From NCBI GenBank assembly GCA_024529925.1, contig JAFEUB010001191.1, positions 124,001-188,000 of the forward strand: 64,000 nucleotides of DNA, given 5' to 3'. The first letter of the stretch is position 1. Each line of letters starts with the position of its first letter. The notes below the pieces were generated by a model. The model saw only the letters and a list, made by a program, of their open reading frames with translations, was not told the origin of the DNA and did not search any database. The position numbers and the translations under genes are program-made. The DNA is from Ophthalmolycus amberensis. Its lineage: Eukaryota; Chordata; Actinopteri; Perciformes; Zoarcidae. Shown in pieces: positions 36,675 to 49,683 of this stretch.

Positions 36675-38635
36675 ATTCTTTTTCTTCTTAGTGTTTCGTG
36701 GCAAAAAGGAGGTGCTTGGGATATTGGGAATGTTGTGAAATTTGGCACGCAAGCCAGAATTTGCGAAAATTGCAGTCTGATTGGGGTGTCCAACTGCGGT
36801 ATGAAATATTGGCTCGCTAGCGCCCCCTATTGAGTAGCCCCAACATCGGGTTTCACCTAGCTGTATGAAATTTGGTAGGTTTGTGGAACGTGATGAGACG
36901 CACAAAAAATCCTCTTGGAAGTTTTCTCTAAACCAAACAGGAAGTCGGCCATTTTTACGTTTATGACGGTTTTTGACCGTTTCAAGGCGTCATACTTTAA
37001 CGAACTCCTCCCAGAGATTTGACCCGATTGACTTCAGATTTGGCTAGTCTGCTCTTGAGACCTTGGCAGTGAAAAGTTACTCAAAGATCAAAAAGTTATC
37101 GAACTATGTGGCCGTGGCGTGGCGTCAAAAAAACACCATTCGCCACGAAACAGGAAGTTGTTGTAACTCGGCCGTACATTGTCTAATCTGCTCCAAATTT
37201 CTCATATGTCATAACATCCCGACTCGGAACACATCTATATGATAATTTAGAATCACACTGATAGCGCCACCTAGTGGCAACCGGAAGTTGTACGCTGTGT
37301 ACTTTGACATCCTGCTCCTCACAGATTAATCAGATCCCTCTCAAATGTTGTCAGAAAAGCCTTAAGACCTTGATAATGCTTCATTGTGAAGATTGTAAGA
37401 AGTTACTGAAGGGCGGCGACGTGGCGGCTCGGCGAATTTCGATCCTTCGCCATGAACGAATAAACTGATGTATCTCGACTCCACATCATCAGATCTTTAC
37501 CAGATTTCACATGCTTGATTAGACTCCAGGCCTGAAGACATCCGCAGGCCAATTTTGAATCATAGTCATAGCGCCACCTACTGGTAACAGGAAGTTAAAG
37601 TCTTTATACTTTGGCTTGTTTCTCTTAGTAGGTAAATCAAATCAATATCATATTTGTTCCACACAAATACAAGAAGTTCATAATGCCAGATCATGAAGCT
37701 TTTGATGTTTCATCGAACGCTGTTGCCGTGGCGATGCAGTCTTCGCCGTTAACAACGAAGGTCATTTTGAGAGGCTACAAATGCTCGAAACATAAGCATA
37801 CTTGGCAAGCAGATTACAAGGCCGAAATGTAGTTGGAGAATATGATTTTATTGGTTCAGAGTGGCAAATCGGCTCAATAGCGCCCCCTACAAAATTTCAA
37901 CGAAGCAGCGCTCGCAGTACGTTTCACCTAGATGTATGAAATTTGGTAGGAACATGTATCACATATGGACTTAAATAAAAGTATATTGGGGCCATGCTCT
38001 AAACCCAACCGGAAGTCAGCCATTTTGTATTTCTTATGAATTTCTGGTGTCGTTTTTGTCATTTCCAGGCGCTGCACTTTAACGAACTCCTCCTAGGGAA
38101 TTAATCAGATCAACTTCAAATTTGGCCGGTACAGTCTAAAGACCTTTGTGATGAAAAGTTACTCAAAGCTTGTTGTTTCGTGAAAAGCTGTTGCCGTGGC
38201 GACGCATTCTTCACCGTGAAATATTAAGGTGTTTTGAGGGGCTAAAAATGCTCAAAACATAAGCAAACTTGGCATACACATTTAAAGCCCAAAATGTAGT
38301 TATATAATATGATTTTATTGGTTCAGAGTGGAAAATCGGCTCAATAGCGCCCCCTACAAAATTTCAACGAAGCAGCCCTCGCAGTACGTTTCACCTAGAT
38401 GTATGAAATTTGGTAGGAACATGTATCACGTGTGGACTTAAATAAAAGTATATTGGGGCCATGCTCTGAACCTGCATGCAGTGTCCGACGGTCACAGAAC
38501 CGAACGGCAGCATCAACCAGAGTCCTCGCGCCGTCCGACGGTCGCGGACGTTCTCGGCCGCGCAGGCCGGAGTCCCGCCGGCACCCCGACGCGCATATTG
38601 CGAGGGCCCGCCCATCGCTGCTCGCAGCTTTAATT
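36675..38635 (+). repeat. array unit 9 (1.96 kb, no head)
   Basis: Site A at 37264, site B at 37571. Shares diagnostic variants with unit 2 in its first half but not throughout, suggesting exchange between units. Confidence 0.9.
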
Positions 38636-40592
38636 ATTCTTATTTTACCAGTTTCGTCGCAAAAAGGAGGTGCTTGGGATACTGTGAATTTTGTGAAATT
38701 TGGCACGCAAGCCAGAATTTGCGAAAATTGCAGTCTGATTGGGGTGTCCAGCTGCAGTATGAAATATTGGCTCGCTAGCGCCCCCTATTGAGTAGCCCCA
38801 ACATCAGGTTTCACCCAGCTGTATGAAATTTGGTAGGTATGTGGAATGTGATGAGACGCACAAAAAATCCTCATGGAAGTTTTCTCTAAACCAAACAGGA
38901 AGTCGGCCATTTTTACTTTTATGACGTTTTTTGACCGTTTCAAGGCGTCATACTTTAACGAACTCCTCCCAGAGATTTGACCCGATTGACTTCAGATTCG
39001 GCTAGTCTGCTCTTGAGACCTTGGCAGTGAAAAGTTACTCAAAGATCAAAAAGTTATCGAACTATGTGGCCGTGGCGTGGCGTCAAAGAAACACCATTCG
39101 CCACGAAACAGGAAGTTGTTGTAACTCGGCCGTACATTGTCTAATCTGCTCCAAATCTCTCATATGTCATAGCATCCCGACTCGGAACACATCTATATGA
39201 TAATTTAGAATCATAGTGATAGCGCCACCTAGTGGCAACCGGAAGTTGTACGCTGTGTACTTTGACATCCTGCTCCTCACAGATTAATCAGATCCCTCTC
39301 AAATGTTGTCAAACAAGCCTTAAGACCTTGATAATGCTTCATTGTGAAGATTGTAAGAAGTTACTGAAGGGCGGCGACGTGGCGGCTCGGCGAATTTCGA
39401 TCCTTCGCCATGAACGAATAAACTGATGTATCTCGACTCCACATCATCAGATCTTTACCACATTTCACATGCTTGATTAGACTCCAGGCCTGAAGACATC
39501 CGCAGGCCAATTTTGAATCATAGTCATAGCGCCACCTACTGGTAACAGGAAGTTAAAGTCTTTATACTTTGGCTTGTTTCTCTTAGTAGGTAAATCAAAT
39601 CAATATCAAATTTGTTCCACACAAATAGAAGAAGTTCATAATGCCAGATCATGAAGCTTTTGATGTTTCGTCGAACGCCGTTGCCGTGGCGATGCAGTCT
39701 TCGCCGTTAACAACGAAGGTCATTTTGAGAGGCTAAAAATGCTCGAAACATAAGCAAACTTGGCAAGTAGATTACAAGGCCAAAATGTAGTTATAGAATA
39801 TGATTTTATTGGTTCACAGTGGCAAATCGGCTCAATAGCGCCCCCTACAAAATGTTGACGAAGCAGCCCTCGCAGTATGTTTGACCTAGATGTATGAAAT
39901 GTGGTAGGAACATGTATCACATATGGACTTCAATAAAAGTCTCTTGGGGCCATGCTCTAAACCCAACCGGAAGTCAGCCATTTTGCATTTCTTATGAATT
40001 TCTAGTGTCGTTTTTGTCATTTCCTGGCGCTGCACTTTAACGAACTCCTCCTAGGGAATTAATCAGATCAACTTCAAATTTGGTCGGTACAGTGTAAAGA
40101 CCTTTGTGATGAAAAGTTACTCAAAGCTTGTTGTTTCGTGAAAAGCTGTTGCCGTGGCGACGCATTCTTCACCATGAAATATTAAGGTGTTTTGAGGGGC
40201 TAAAAATGGTCGAAACATAAGCATACTTGGCAAGCAGATTACAAGGCCGAAATGTAGTTATAGAATATGATTTCATTGGTTCAGAGTGGCAAATCGGCTC
40301 AATAGCGCCCCCTACAAAATTTCAACGAAGCAGCCCTCGCAGTACGTTTCACCTAGATGTATGAAATTTGGTAGGAACATGTATCACATGTGGACTTAAA
40401 TAAAAGTATATTGGGGCCATGCTCTAAACCTGCATGCAGTGTCTGACGGTCACAGAACCGAATGGCAGCATCAGCCAGAGTCCTCGCACCGTCCGACGGT
40501 TGCGGTCGTTCTCGGCCGCGCAGGCCGGAGTCCCGCCGGCACCCCGACGCGCATATTGCGAGGGCCCGCCCATCGCTGCTCGCAGCTTTAAT
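38636..40592 (+). repeat. array unit 10 (1.96 kb, near-identical to unit 11)
   Basis: Site A at 39222, site B at 39529. About 1.73 kb (38634-40368) looks identical to 40662-42396 at a constant offset of 2,028 bp, including private variants such as CAAAATGTTGACGAAGC and CAGTGTAAAGACC. Confidence 0.9.
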
Positions 40593-42621
40593 GATTATTA
40601 GGGCCCGAGCACCGACGTAGTCGAGGCGGAGGACCTATTGTATTTCTAATGTTTATTATTATTATTCTTATTTTACCAGTTTCGTCGCAAAAAGGAGGTG
40701 CTTGGGATACTGTGAATTTTGTGAAATTTGGCACGCAAGCCAGAATTTGCGAAAATTGCAGTCTGATTGGGGTGTCCAGCTGCAGTATGAAATATTGGCT
40801 CGCTAGCGCCCCCTATTGAGTAGCCCCAACATCAGGTTTCACCCAGCTGTATGAAATTTGGTAGGTATGTGGAATGTGATGAGACGCACAAAAAATCCTC
40901 ATGGAAGTTTTCTCTAAACCAAACAGGAAGTCGGCCATTTTTACTTTTATGACGTTTTTTGACCGTTTCAAGGCGTCATACTTTAACGAACTCCTCCCAG
41001 AGATTTGACCCGATTGACTTCAGATTCGGCTAGTCTGCTCTTGAGACCTTGGCAGTGAAAAGTTACTCAAAGATCAAAAAGTTATCGAACTATGTGGCCG
41101 TGGCGTGGCGTCAAAGAAACACCATTCGCCACGAAACAGGAAGTTGTTGTAACTCGGCCGTACATTGTCTAATCTGCTCCAAATCTCTCATATGTCATAG
41201 CATCCCGACTCGGAACACATCTATATGATAATTTAGAATCATAGTGATAGCGCCACCTAGTGGCAACCGGAAGTTGTACGCTGTGTACTTTGACATCCTG
41301 CTCCTCACAGATTAATCAGATCCCTCTCAAATGTTGTCAAACAAGCCTTAAGACCTTGATAATGCTTCATTGTGAAGATTGTAAGAAGTTACTGAAGGGC
41401 GGCGACGTGGCGGCTCGGCGAATTTCGATCCTTCGCCATGAACGAATAAACTGATGTATCTCGACTCCACATCATCAGATCTTTACCACATTTCACATGC
41501 TTGATTAGACTCCAGGCCTGAAGACATCCGCAGGCCAATTTTGAATCATAGTCATAGCGCCACCTACTGGTAACAGGAAGTTAAAGTCTTTATACTTTGG
41601 CTTGTTTCTCTTAGTAGGTAAATCAAATCAATATCAAATTTGTTCCACACAAATAGAAGAAGTTCATAATGCCAGATCATGAAGCTTTTGATGTTTCGTC
41701 GAACGCCGTTGCCGTGGCGATGCAGTCTTCGCCGTTAACAACGAAGGTCATTTTGAGAGGCTAAAAATGCTCGAAACATAAGCAAACTTGGCAAGTAGAT
41801 TACAAGGCCAAAATGTAGTTATAGAATATGATTTTATTGGTTCACAGTGGCAAATCGGCTCAATAGCGCCCCCTACAAAATGTTGACGAAGCAGCCCTCG
41901 CAGTATGTTTGACCTAGATGTATGAAATGTGGTAGGAACATGTATCACATATGGACTTCAATAAAAGTCTCTTGGGGCCATGCTCTAAACCCAACCGGAA
42001 GTCAGCCATTTTGCATTTCTTATGAATTTCTAGTGTCGTTTTTGTCATTTCCTGGCGCTGCACTTTAACGAACTCCTCCTAGGGAATTAATCAGATCAAC
42101 TTCAAATTTGGTCGGTACAGTGTAAAGACCTTTGTGATGAAAAGTTACTCAAAGCTTGTTGTTTCGTGAAAAGCTGTTGCCGTGGCGACGCATTCTTCAC
42201 CATGAAATATTAAGGTGTTTTGAGGGGCTAAAAATGGTCGAAACATAAGCATACTTGGCAAGCAGATTACAAGGCCGAAATGTAGTTATAGAATATGATT
42301 TCATTGGTTCAGAGTGGCAAATCGGCTCAATAGCGCCCCCTACAAAATTTCAACGAAGCAGCCCTCGCAGTACGTTTCACCTAGATGTATGAAATTAGGT
42401 AGGAACATGTATCACATATGGACTTAAATAAAAGTATATTGGGGCCATGCTCCGAACCTGCATGCAGTGTCTGACGGTCACAGAACCGAACGGCAGCATC
42501 AACCAGAGTCCTCGCACCGTCCGACGGTCGCGGACGTTCTCGGCCGCGCAGGCCGGAGTCCCGCCGGCACCCCGACGCGCATATTGCGAGGGCCCGCTCA
42601 TCGCTGCTCGCAGCTTTAATT
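40593..42621 (+). repeat. array unit 11 (2.03 kb, one head)
   Basis: Head of the GTCGAGGCGG type at 40600. Site A at 41250, site B at 41557. Diverges from unit 10 only near the tail, from 42397. Confidence 0.9.
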
Positions 42622-44588
42622 ATTCTTCTTCTTATTATTCTCAGTGTTTCGTCGCAAAAAGGAGGTGCTTGGGATATTGGGAATTTTGTGAAATTTGGCA
42701 CGCAAGCCAGAATTTGCGAAAATTGCAGTCTGATTGGGGTGTCCAGCTGCGGCATGAAATATTGGCTCGCTAGCGCCCCCTATTGAGTAGCCCCAACATC
42801 GGGTTTCACCTAGCTGTATGAAATTTGGTAGGTTTGTGGAACGTGATGAGACGCACAAAAAATCCTCTTGGAAGTTTTCTCTAAACCAAACAGGAAGTCG
42901 GACATTTTTACGTTTATGACGTATTTTGACCGTTTCAAGGCGTCATACTTTAACGAACTCCTCCCAGAGATTTGACCCGATTGACTTCAGATTCGGCTAG
43001 TCTGCTCTTGAGACCTTGGCAGTGAAAAGTTACTCAAAGATCAAAAAGTTATTGAACTATGTGGCCGTGGCGTGGCGTCAAAAAATCACCATTCGCCGCG
43101 AAACAGGAAGTTGTTGTAACTCGGCCGTACATTGTCAAATCTGCTCCAAATCTCTCATATGTCATAACATCCTGACCCGGAACACATCTATATGATAATT
43201 TAGAATCATAGTGATAGCGCCACCTAGTGGCAACCGGAAGTTGTACGTTGTGTACGTTGACATCCTGCTCCTCACAGATTAATCAGATCCCTCTCAAATG
43301 TTGTCAAACAAGCCTTAAGACCTTGATAATGCTTCATTGTGAAGATTGTAAGACGTTACTGAAGGGCGGCGACGTGGCGGCTCGGCGAATTTCCATCCTT
43401 CGCCATGAACGAATAAACTGATGTATCTCGACTCCACATCATCAGATCTTTACCAGATTTCACATGCTTGATTAGACTCCAGGCCGGAAGACATCCGCAG
43501 GCCAATTTTGAATCATAGTCATAGCGCCACCTACTGGTAACAGGAAGTTAAAGTCTTTATACTTTGGCTTGTTTCTCTCAGTAGGTAAATCAAATCAATA
43601 TCAAATTTGTTCCACACATATACAAGAAGTTCATAATGCCAGATCATGAAGCTTTTGATGTTTCGTCGAACGCCGTTGCCGTGGCGATGCAGTCTTCGCC
43701 GTTAACAACGAAGGTCATTTTGAGAGGCTAAAAATGCTCGAAACATAAGCAAACTTGGCAAGCAGATTACAAGGCCGAAATGTAGTTATAGAATATGATT
43801 TTATTGGTTCAGAGTGGCAAATCGGCTCAATAGCGCCCCCTACAAAATTTCGACGAAGCAGCCCTCGCAGTACGTTTGACCTAGATGTATGAAATGTGGT
43901 AGGAACATGTATCACATATGGACTTCAATAAAAGTCTCTTGGGGCCATGCTCTAAACCCAACCGGAAGTCAGCCATTTTGAATTTTATATGAATTTCTAG
44001 TGTCGTTTCTGTCATTTCCAGGTGCTGCACTTTAACGAACTCCTCCTAGTGAATTAATCAGATCAACTTCAAATTTGGTCGGTACAGTCTAAAGACCTTT
44101 GTGATGAAAAGTTACGCAAAGCTTGTTGTTTCGTGAAAAGCTATTGCCGTGGCGACGCATTCTTCACCGTGAAATATTAAGGTGTTTTGAGGGGCTAAAA
44201 ATGCTCGAAACATAAGCAAACTTGGCAAGCAGATTACAAGGCCGAAATGTAGTTATAGAATATGATTTCATTGGTTCAGAGTGGCAAATCGGCTCAATAG
44301 CGCCCCCTACAAAATTTCAACGAAGCAGCCCTCGCAGTACGTTTCACCTAGATGTATGAAATTTGGTAGGAACATGTATCACATGTGGACTTAAATAAAA
44401 GTATATTGCGGCCATGCTCTAAACCTGCATGCAGTGTCTGACGGTCGCAGAACCGAACGGCAGCATCAACCAGAGTCCTCGCGCCGTCCGACGGTCGCGG
44501 ACGGTCTCGGCCGCGCAGGCCGGAGTCCCGCCGGCACCCCGACGCGCATATTGCGAGGGCCCGCCCATCGCTGCTCGCAGCTTTAATT
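42622..44588 (+). repeat. array unit 12 (1.97 kb, no head)
   Basis: Site A at 43217, site B at 43524. Has private changes such as GTCGGACATTTTT and TATTTTGACCG where others have GTCGGCCATT and TTTTTTGACCG. Confidence 0.9.
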
Positions 44589-46545
44589 CTTTTTATTTTA
44601 TAAGTTTCATGGCAAAAAGGAGGTGCTTGGGATATTGGGAATGTTGTGAAATTTGGCACGCAAGCCAGAATTTGCGAAAATTGCAGTCTGAGCTGGGTGT
44701 CCAGCTGCGGTATGAAATATTGGCTCGCTAGCGCCCCCTATTGAGTAGCCCCAACATCGGGTTTCACCTAGCTGTATGAAATTTGGTAGGTTTGTGGAAC
44801 GTGATGAGACGCACAAAAAATCCTCTTGGAAGTTCTCTCTAAACCAAACAGGAAGTCGGCCATTTTTACGTTTATGACGTTTTTTGACCGTTTCAAGGCG
44901 TCATACTTTAACGAACTCCTCCCAGAGATTTGACCCGATTGACTTCAGATTCGGCTAGTCTGCTCTTGAGACCTTGGCAGTGAAAAGTTACTCAAAGATC
45001 AAAAAGTTATCGAACTATGTGGCCGTGGCGTGGCGTCAAAGAAACACCATTCGCCACGAAACAGGAAGTTGTTGTAACTCGGCCGTACATTGTCGAATCT
45101 GCTCCAAATCTCTCGTATGTCATAACATCCTGACCCGGAACACATCTATATGATAATTTAGAATCATAGTGATAGCGCCACCTAGTGGCAACCGGAAGTT
45201 GTACGCTGTGTACTTTGACATCCTGCTCCTCACAGATGAATCAGATCCCTCTCAAATGTTGTCAGAAAAGTCTTAAGACCTTGATAATGCTTCATTGTGA
45301 AGATTGTAAGAAGTTACTGAAGGGCGGCGACGTGGCGGCTCGGCGAATTTCGATCCTTCGCCATGAACGAATAAACTGATGTATCTCGACTCCACATCAT
45401 CAGATCTTTACCAGATTTCACGTGCTTGATTAGACTCCAGGCCTGAAGACATCCGCAGGCCAATTTTGAATCATAGTCATAGCGCCACCTACTGGTAACA
45501 GGAAGTTAAAGTCTTTATACTTTGGCTTGTTTCTCTTAGTAGGTAAATCAAATCAATATCAAATTAGTTGCACACAAATACAAGAAGTTCATAATGCCAG
45601 ATCATGAAGCTTTTGATGTTTCGTCGAACGCCGTTGCCGTGGCGATGCAGTCTTCGCCGTTAACAACGAAGGTCATTTTGAGAGGCTAAAAATGCTCGAA
45701 ACATAAGCAAACTTGGCAAGCAGATTACAAGGCCGAAATGTAGTTGGAGAATATGATTTTATTGGTTCAGAGCGGCAAATCGGCTCAATAGCGCCCCCTA
45801 CAAAATTTCCACGAAGCAGCCCTCGCAGTACGTTTGACCTAGATGTATGAAATTTGGTAGGAACATGTATCGCATGTGGACTTAAATAAAAGTCTCTTGG
45901 CGCCATGCTCTAAACCCAACCGGAAGTCAGCCATTTTGAATTTTTTATGAATTTCTAGTGTCGTTTCTGTCATTTCCAGGCGCTGCACTTTAACGAACTC
46001 CTCCTAGGGAATTAATCAGATCAACTTCAAATTTGGTCGCTACAGTCTAAAGACCTTTGTGATGAAAAGTTACTCAAAGCTTGTTGTTTCGTGAAAAGCT
46101 GTTGCCGTGGCGACGCATTCTTCACCATGAAATATTAAGGTGTTTTGAGGGGCTAAAAATGCTCAAAACATAAGCATACTTGGCAAGCAGATTACAAGCC
46201 CGAAATGTAGTTATAGAATATGATTTTATTGGTTCAGAGTGGCAAATTGGCTCAATAGCGCCCCCTACAAAATTTCAACGAAGCAGCCCTCGCAGTACGT
46301 TTCACCTAGATGTATGAAATTTGGTAGGAACATGTATCACATGTGGACTTAAATAAAAGTATATTGGGGCCATGCTCTAAACCTGCATGCAGTGTCTGAC
46401 GGTCACAGAACCGAATGGCAGCATCAGCCAGAGTCCTCGCACCGTCCGACGGTTGCGGTCGTTCTCGGCCGCGCAGGCCGGAGTCCCGCCGGCACCCCGA
46501 CGCGCATATTGCGAGGGCCCGCCCATCGCTGCTCGCAGCTTTAAT
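44589..46545 (+). repeat. array unit 13 (1.96 kb, last unit)
   Basis: Site A at 45175, site B at 45482. The tail shares CGAATGGCAGCATCAGCC and GGTTGCGGTCG with the tail of unit 10. The array stops at TTTAATT at 46545 and unique sequence follows. Confidence 0.9.
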
Positions 46546-49448
46546 TAGCATTGTTTCCTCAAACAAACTCTCCAATCAATTCTATATGCAGTGGCTCGAA
46601 TCCACAAGGTTTGCACTGTACTTGTTTAACTTTAAAGGCGTATACTCTGCATAAAAACCTATCTTTTGAATGTCAAAAATTGTAAACAAATGAAGTTGTA
46701 AAATGTATATAGTTTTGTCAAAGACTGAGATTAAGTATGTGGCTATAGCTTAAATTCAGTCAGTTGGACTCGAAGGGTGACCAATTTTCACTGCAGAGAA
46801 ACAGTGAAACATCCATAGAAACTTCTCGAACCCCTCCCGCAGCAAAATACTCTTCTCTGTTGTCCATTCACATCCTTACTATTTTCTACCCAATTGTGAC
46901 TTTGTCAATATTTCTGCTAAAATACGGATAAATACCGCAGCTGTGGACTTGAAACATTACTCAGCTCAGATTTTAAGCTTCAGTAGTCAATGCTTTTGTA
47001 TTAACAATGGATCAAATTACTATTTGTAATGTGAAGGGGCATCGGTCGTGGACTAACCGATACAAAACGATCACCCAACACTGCAGATCCCCTCAGCTCA
47101 ACAAAATGTTTAGCTTCTTTCAGGTCATTAATGTGTTTTCTGGCCTGAAACTTTTGTTTTTAGTCCCACCACTTTCATCAAGCTTGTTTCCAGTAGCAGA
47201 CAGCTATTATCAGTCAAAAAGCGAAAAAGAAAAAGAGCCAGATATGGCTCAGGAGTTGATGGAGATCAAAAACAGAACCAGAAAGACAATGAATATCGAA
47301 CTTAACATTCGTCAGGGGGCCAGAAACACAAATCTGCTTTGCTGTGATCTTGATGTTTGTCCTAATTACCAAAGATAATTCCACACTTTGCGAACAATAA
47401 AATAACCAAACCAGCAACTTTTTTTACAAGGTCTAAAACATGAGACAGCTGATAAAAGAAAACATAAGAAAATATTATCTTTTCTCTTAGGCCTGCTGAC
47501 TCCGATAGTGTCAAGTGTTCTTTGAAATTCCCCTGAGGGAGCTAAGAGGTGGCCAGAGACATCCATCACCTTTTGGCTGAAACACCAGAGGAAGACAGTC
47601 TGCTGACACCACAGCAGAGTACAAGAGAAGATGAAAATGCTTAGATACTGTATACCAGCTCCAAAAATGTCTTAACAGTTTCATTTCTTTATCACTATAT
47701 TTATTAAATTTGATTAATAGAGAGAAGCAAAACATAAAAAGGTTACTTGAGGGAAAGTGTAATGGGAATATCTAAAGAGTGAATGATTCTCACTTCCACT
47801 AAACACGTTAAGATACAGTGTGAAGTTATTTTCTAGATAAATGATGGCTGTTACTGTCCTGTTTGTTGAGAGAACATACACCCCTACGTGCACAAATGCA
47901 CTCCCAGGCCCTCATACAAGCTGTGTGAAGTAGTCGCTCCTTATGTAAACAGAGAGAGCGGATGGGAAGAAGAGGTACAGAGGAAATCCTCTGTTTAAAT
48001 GCCAAGACGTGCGTGGCATTCTCTCTCTCCTGATCTTATTTCCTCTTTTCTGCACCACTCGGGGCTCAGATTCTCCACCTTCGCCTCTGCTCCACTGCCT
48101 CTTGTGTGTTTCGTGCATGTGGGCGTGACTGCGTGGGCGTGCACGTGCCAGCTTGTGTGGCTCACATTCATGATCCTGGTCGTGTGTTTGGAGCGATGAC
48201 ACAGACCGCTTTTGTCTTTGTGCTGCCAGAATTAACCAGCAGGGAATAGAAGAATGAATGCAGGATGCATGTTAGAGTGAAGACGTCTGCAGCTGTAAGG
48301 AGGAAACGATGGAAAACAGAGAAATTAATCCTGGAAAGGCCACAGATGTGATGGAATGAACATGTTCCAAGTTCCAGTTATTTAGTAGAATATCCTCCAG
48401 ATAAACATCTGATTATTAAATAATGTAGGGCAGAACTTTGACTTTCCACACCCTTATATTCCACATATCCCAATTTTAAAAGAATAGTTAAACATTTTAG
48501 GAAATATATGCTAAAGTTCAAAACTGCCCTGCCAATAACTCTTAATTACTAATTAACATGATTTATCTTGTTTGTTTAATCCGTCCTCAAACTCAAATTC
48601 AATTTTGCAATTGAATTAAATTTGTTCGCCAAGACAGACGGCAAACAACTCCCACAAGATTTGCAACTTGTTGCCTTTACATTTTTGGTAATTAGTGAGC
48701 GTTGTTCGTGCTTTTTTACTCAGGACTGAGCCATAGCTGCTTCCCCCTGATTTTAGTCTTCATGCTAAGCTGGGGTAACACTCTCAGGAAAAAAAAAAGG
48801 TGAAAAGGGGGGGATTTCCCAAAATGTTGAACTTTTCCTTCAACACATGTAAATAAGTGTTTTATTAAAGCTAAGATATAGTATATTTCATGAAATACTC
48901 AAATTAAAGCGGTCTTCTTTGTCTGCAACATTATAAAACAAATAATCCCCAGATTTATTGAAAAAATATTTCCTTGTATTTCACACTTCACTTTTGGTGA
49001 AACCCTCATTAATGTCTAAAATAAAATTGTGAATGAATGTATTTTACTTGCACAGAGTTTGTAATGATTGGGTTGAATAGTTGAATCTGATGGGCCCATT
49101 CAAAATATTCATGTATGCTGTAGTGACCCAGTAAAGCATACGAGAACCCTACAAACAGGTGTTGTGTGGTGACATGTCACTTGGAATCAGGTGAACTAAT
49201 CTCATCCCAGGTGCAGATTTTCTAGTTTGACACAAAAAGTTGTAGTCCAAATAATAAAATGATTTGTTGATGTGGCCGTTTTTTTTCATCACAGCAAAAG
49301 CAGAATGAGTTGGATAAAAGACTCATGATGCCGAGTTCGATTTTGGTGAGTTGGAAAGTGACAGAGAGACAGAAGTGCACTGAGCGAGCAAAAACAGAAT
49401 AAATCTTCTTCTTCACATCATCTTGCTGCTCCGAAAGCCCAAGATGCT

Positions 49449-49477
49449 GTATGTGTGTGTGTGTGTGTGTGTGTGTG
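49449..49477. repeat. (GT)n microsatellite
   Basis: Pure GT run, followed by GCCTGTGTGTGTAA. Confidence 0.9.
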
Positions 49478-49634
49478 CCTGTGTGTGTAAATGTAAACAG
49501 TAGCCCTTTGCTGACATAGCACTTCTTCAGGAACTTGGGATTGTGCGTGTGTGAGAGTGTGCGCCTTGGCCTCTGCTCCTAGCAGATATGCTTCCTTTCA
49601 GAACGACTGAAGAAATAAGCAGCAAAGACCTTAC

Positions 49635-49638
<4 letters not shown>

Positions 49639-49681
<43 letters not shown>
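49639..49681. repeat. (GT)n microsatellite
   Basis: About 21 uninterrupted GT units. Confidence 0.9.

Positions 49682-49683
<2 letters not shown>

Larger units (their letters stand above)
19386..46545 (+). repeat. 27-kb tandem array of 13 repeat units, AGGGCCCGAGCACC family
   Basis: Thirteen head-to-tail units, all in one orientation. A complete unit has an optional head (AGGGCCCGAGCACCGACG... to CTAATGTTTATTATT), a pyrimidine/TTA linker, a body of about 1.75 kb starting TTTCGTCGCAAAAAGGAGG, and a CpG-dense tail of about 170 bp ending CGCTGCTCGCAGCTTTAATT. Body landmarks recur in every unit: GCGCCACCTAGTGG (site A, 13 copies), GCGCCACCTACTGG-like (site B, 16 copies), AGCGCCCCCTA words, CCGGAAGT, and GTTGCCGTGGCGA. 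Eight units are 1,957-2,029 bp; the extremes are 1.50 and 2.91 kb. Identity looks high, a few percent differences. The same family appears inverted at 63558. No durable protein frame exists. It resembles a teleost interspersed repeat I have seen but cannot name. Confidence 0.95.

Noticed and set aside
38432..38791. Frames of 100-124 codons across the CpG-dense unit tails on both strands
   Set aside because: They arise from GC-rich sequence with few stops, overlap each other on opposite strands, and resemble no protein family.
19386..46545. CRISPR-like or bacterial repeat array
   Set aside because: Units are about 2 kb, contain no short repeat-spacer pattern, and lie in an intron-bearing vertebrate locus.
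47007..47378. 123-codon frame in the gene-poor interval
   Set aside because: No recognisable domain, no splice context, and composition like the surrounding noncoding DNA.
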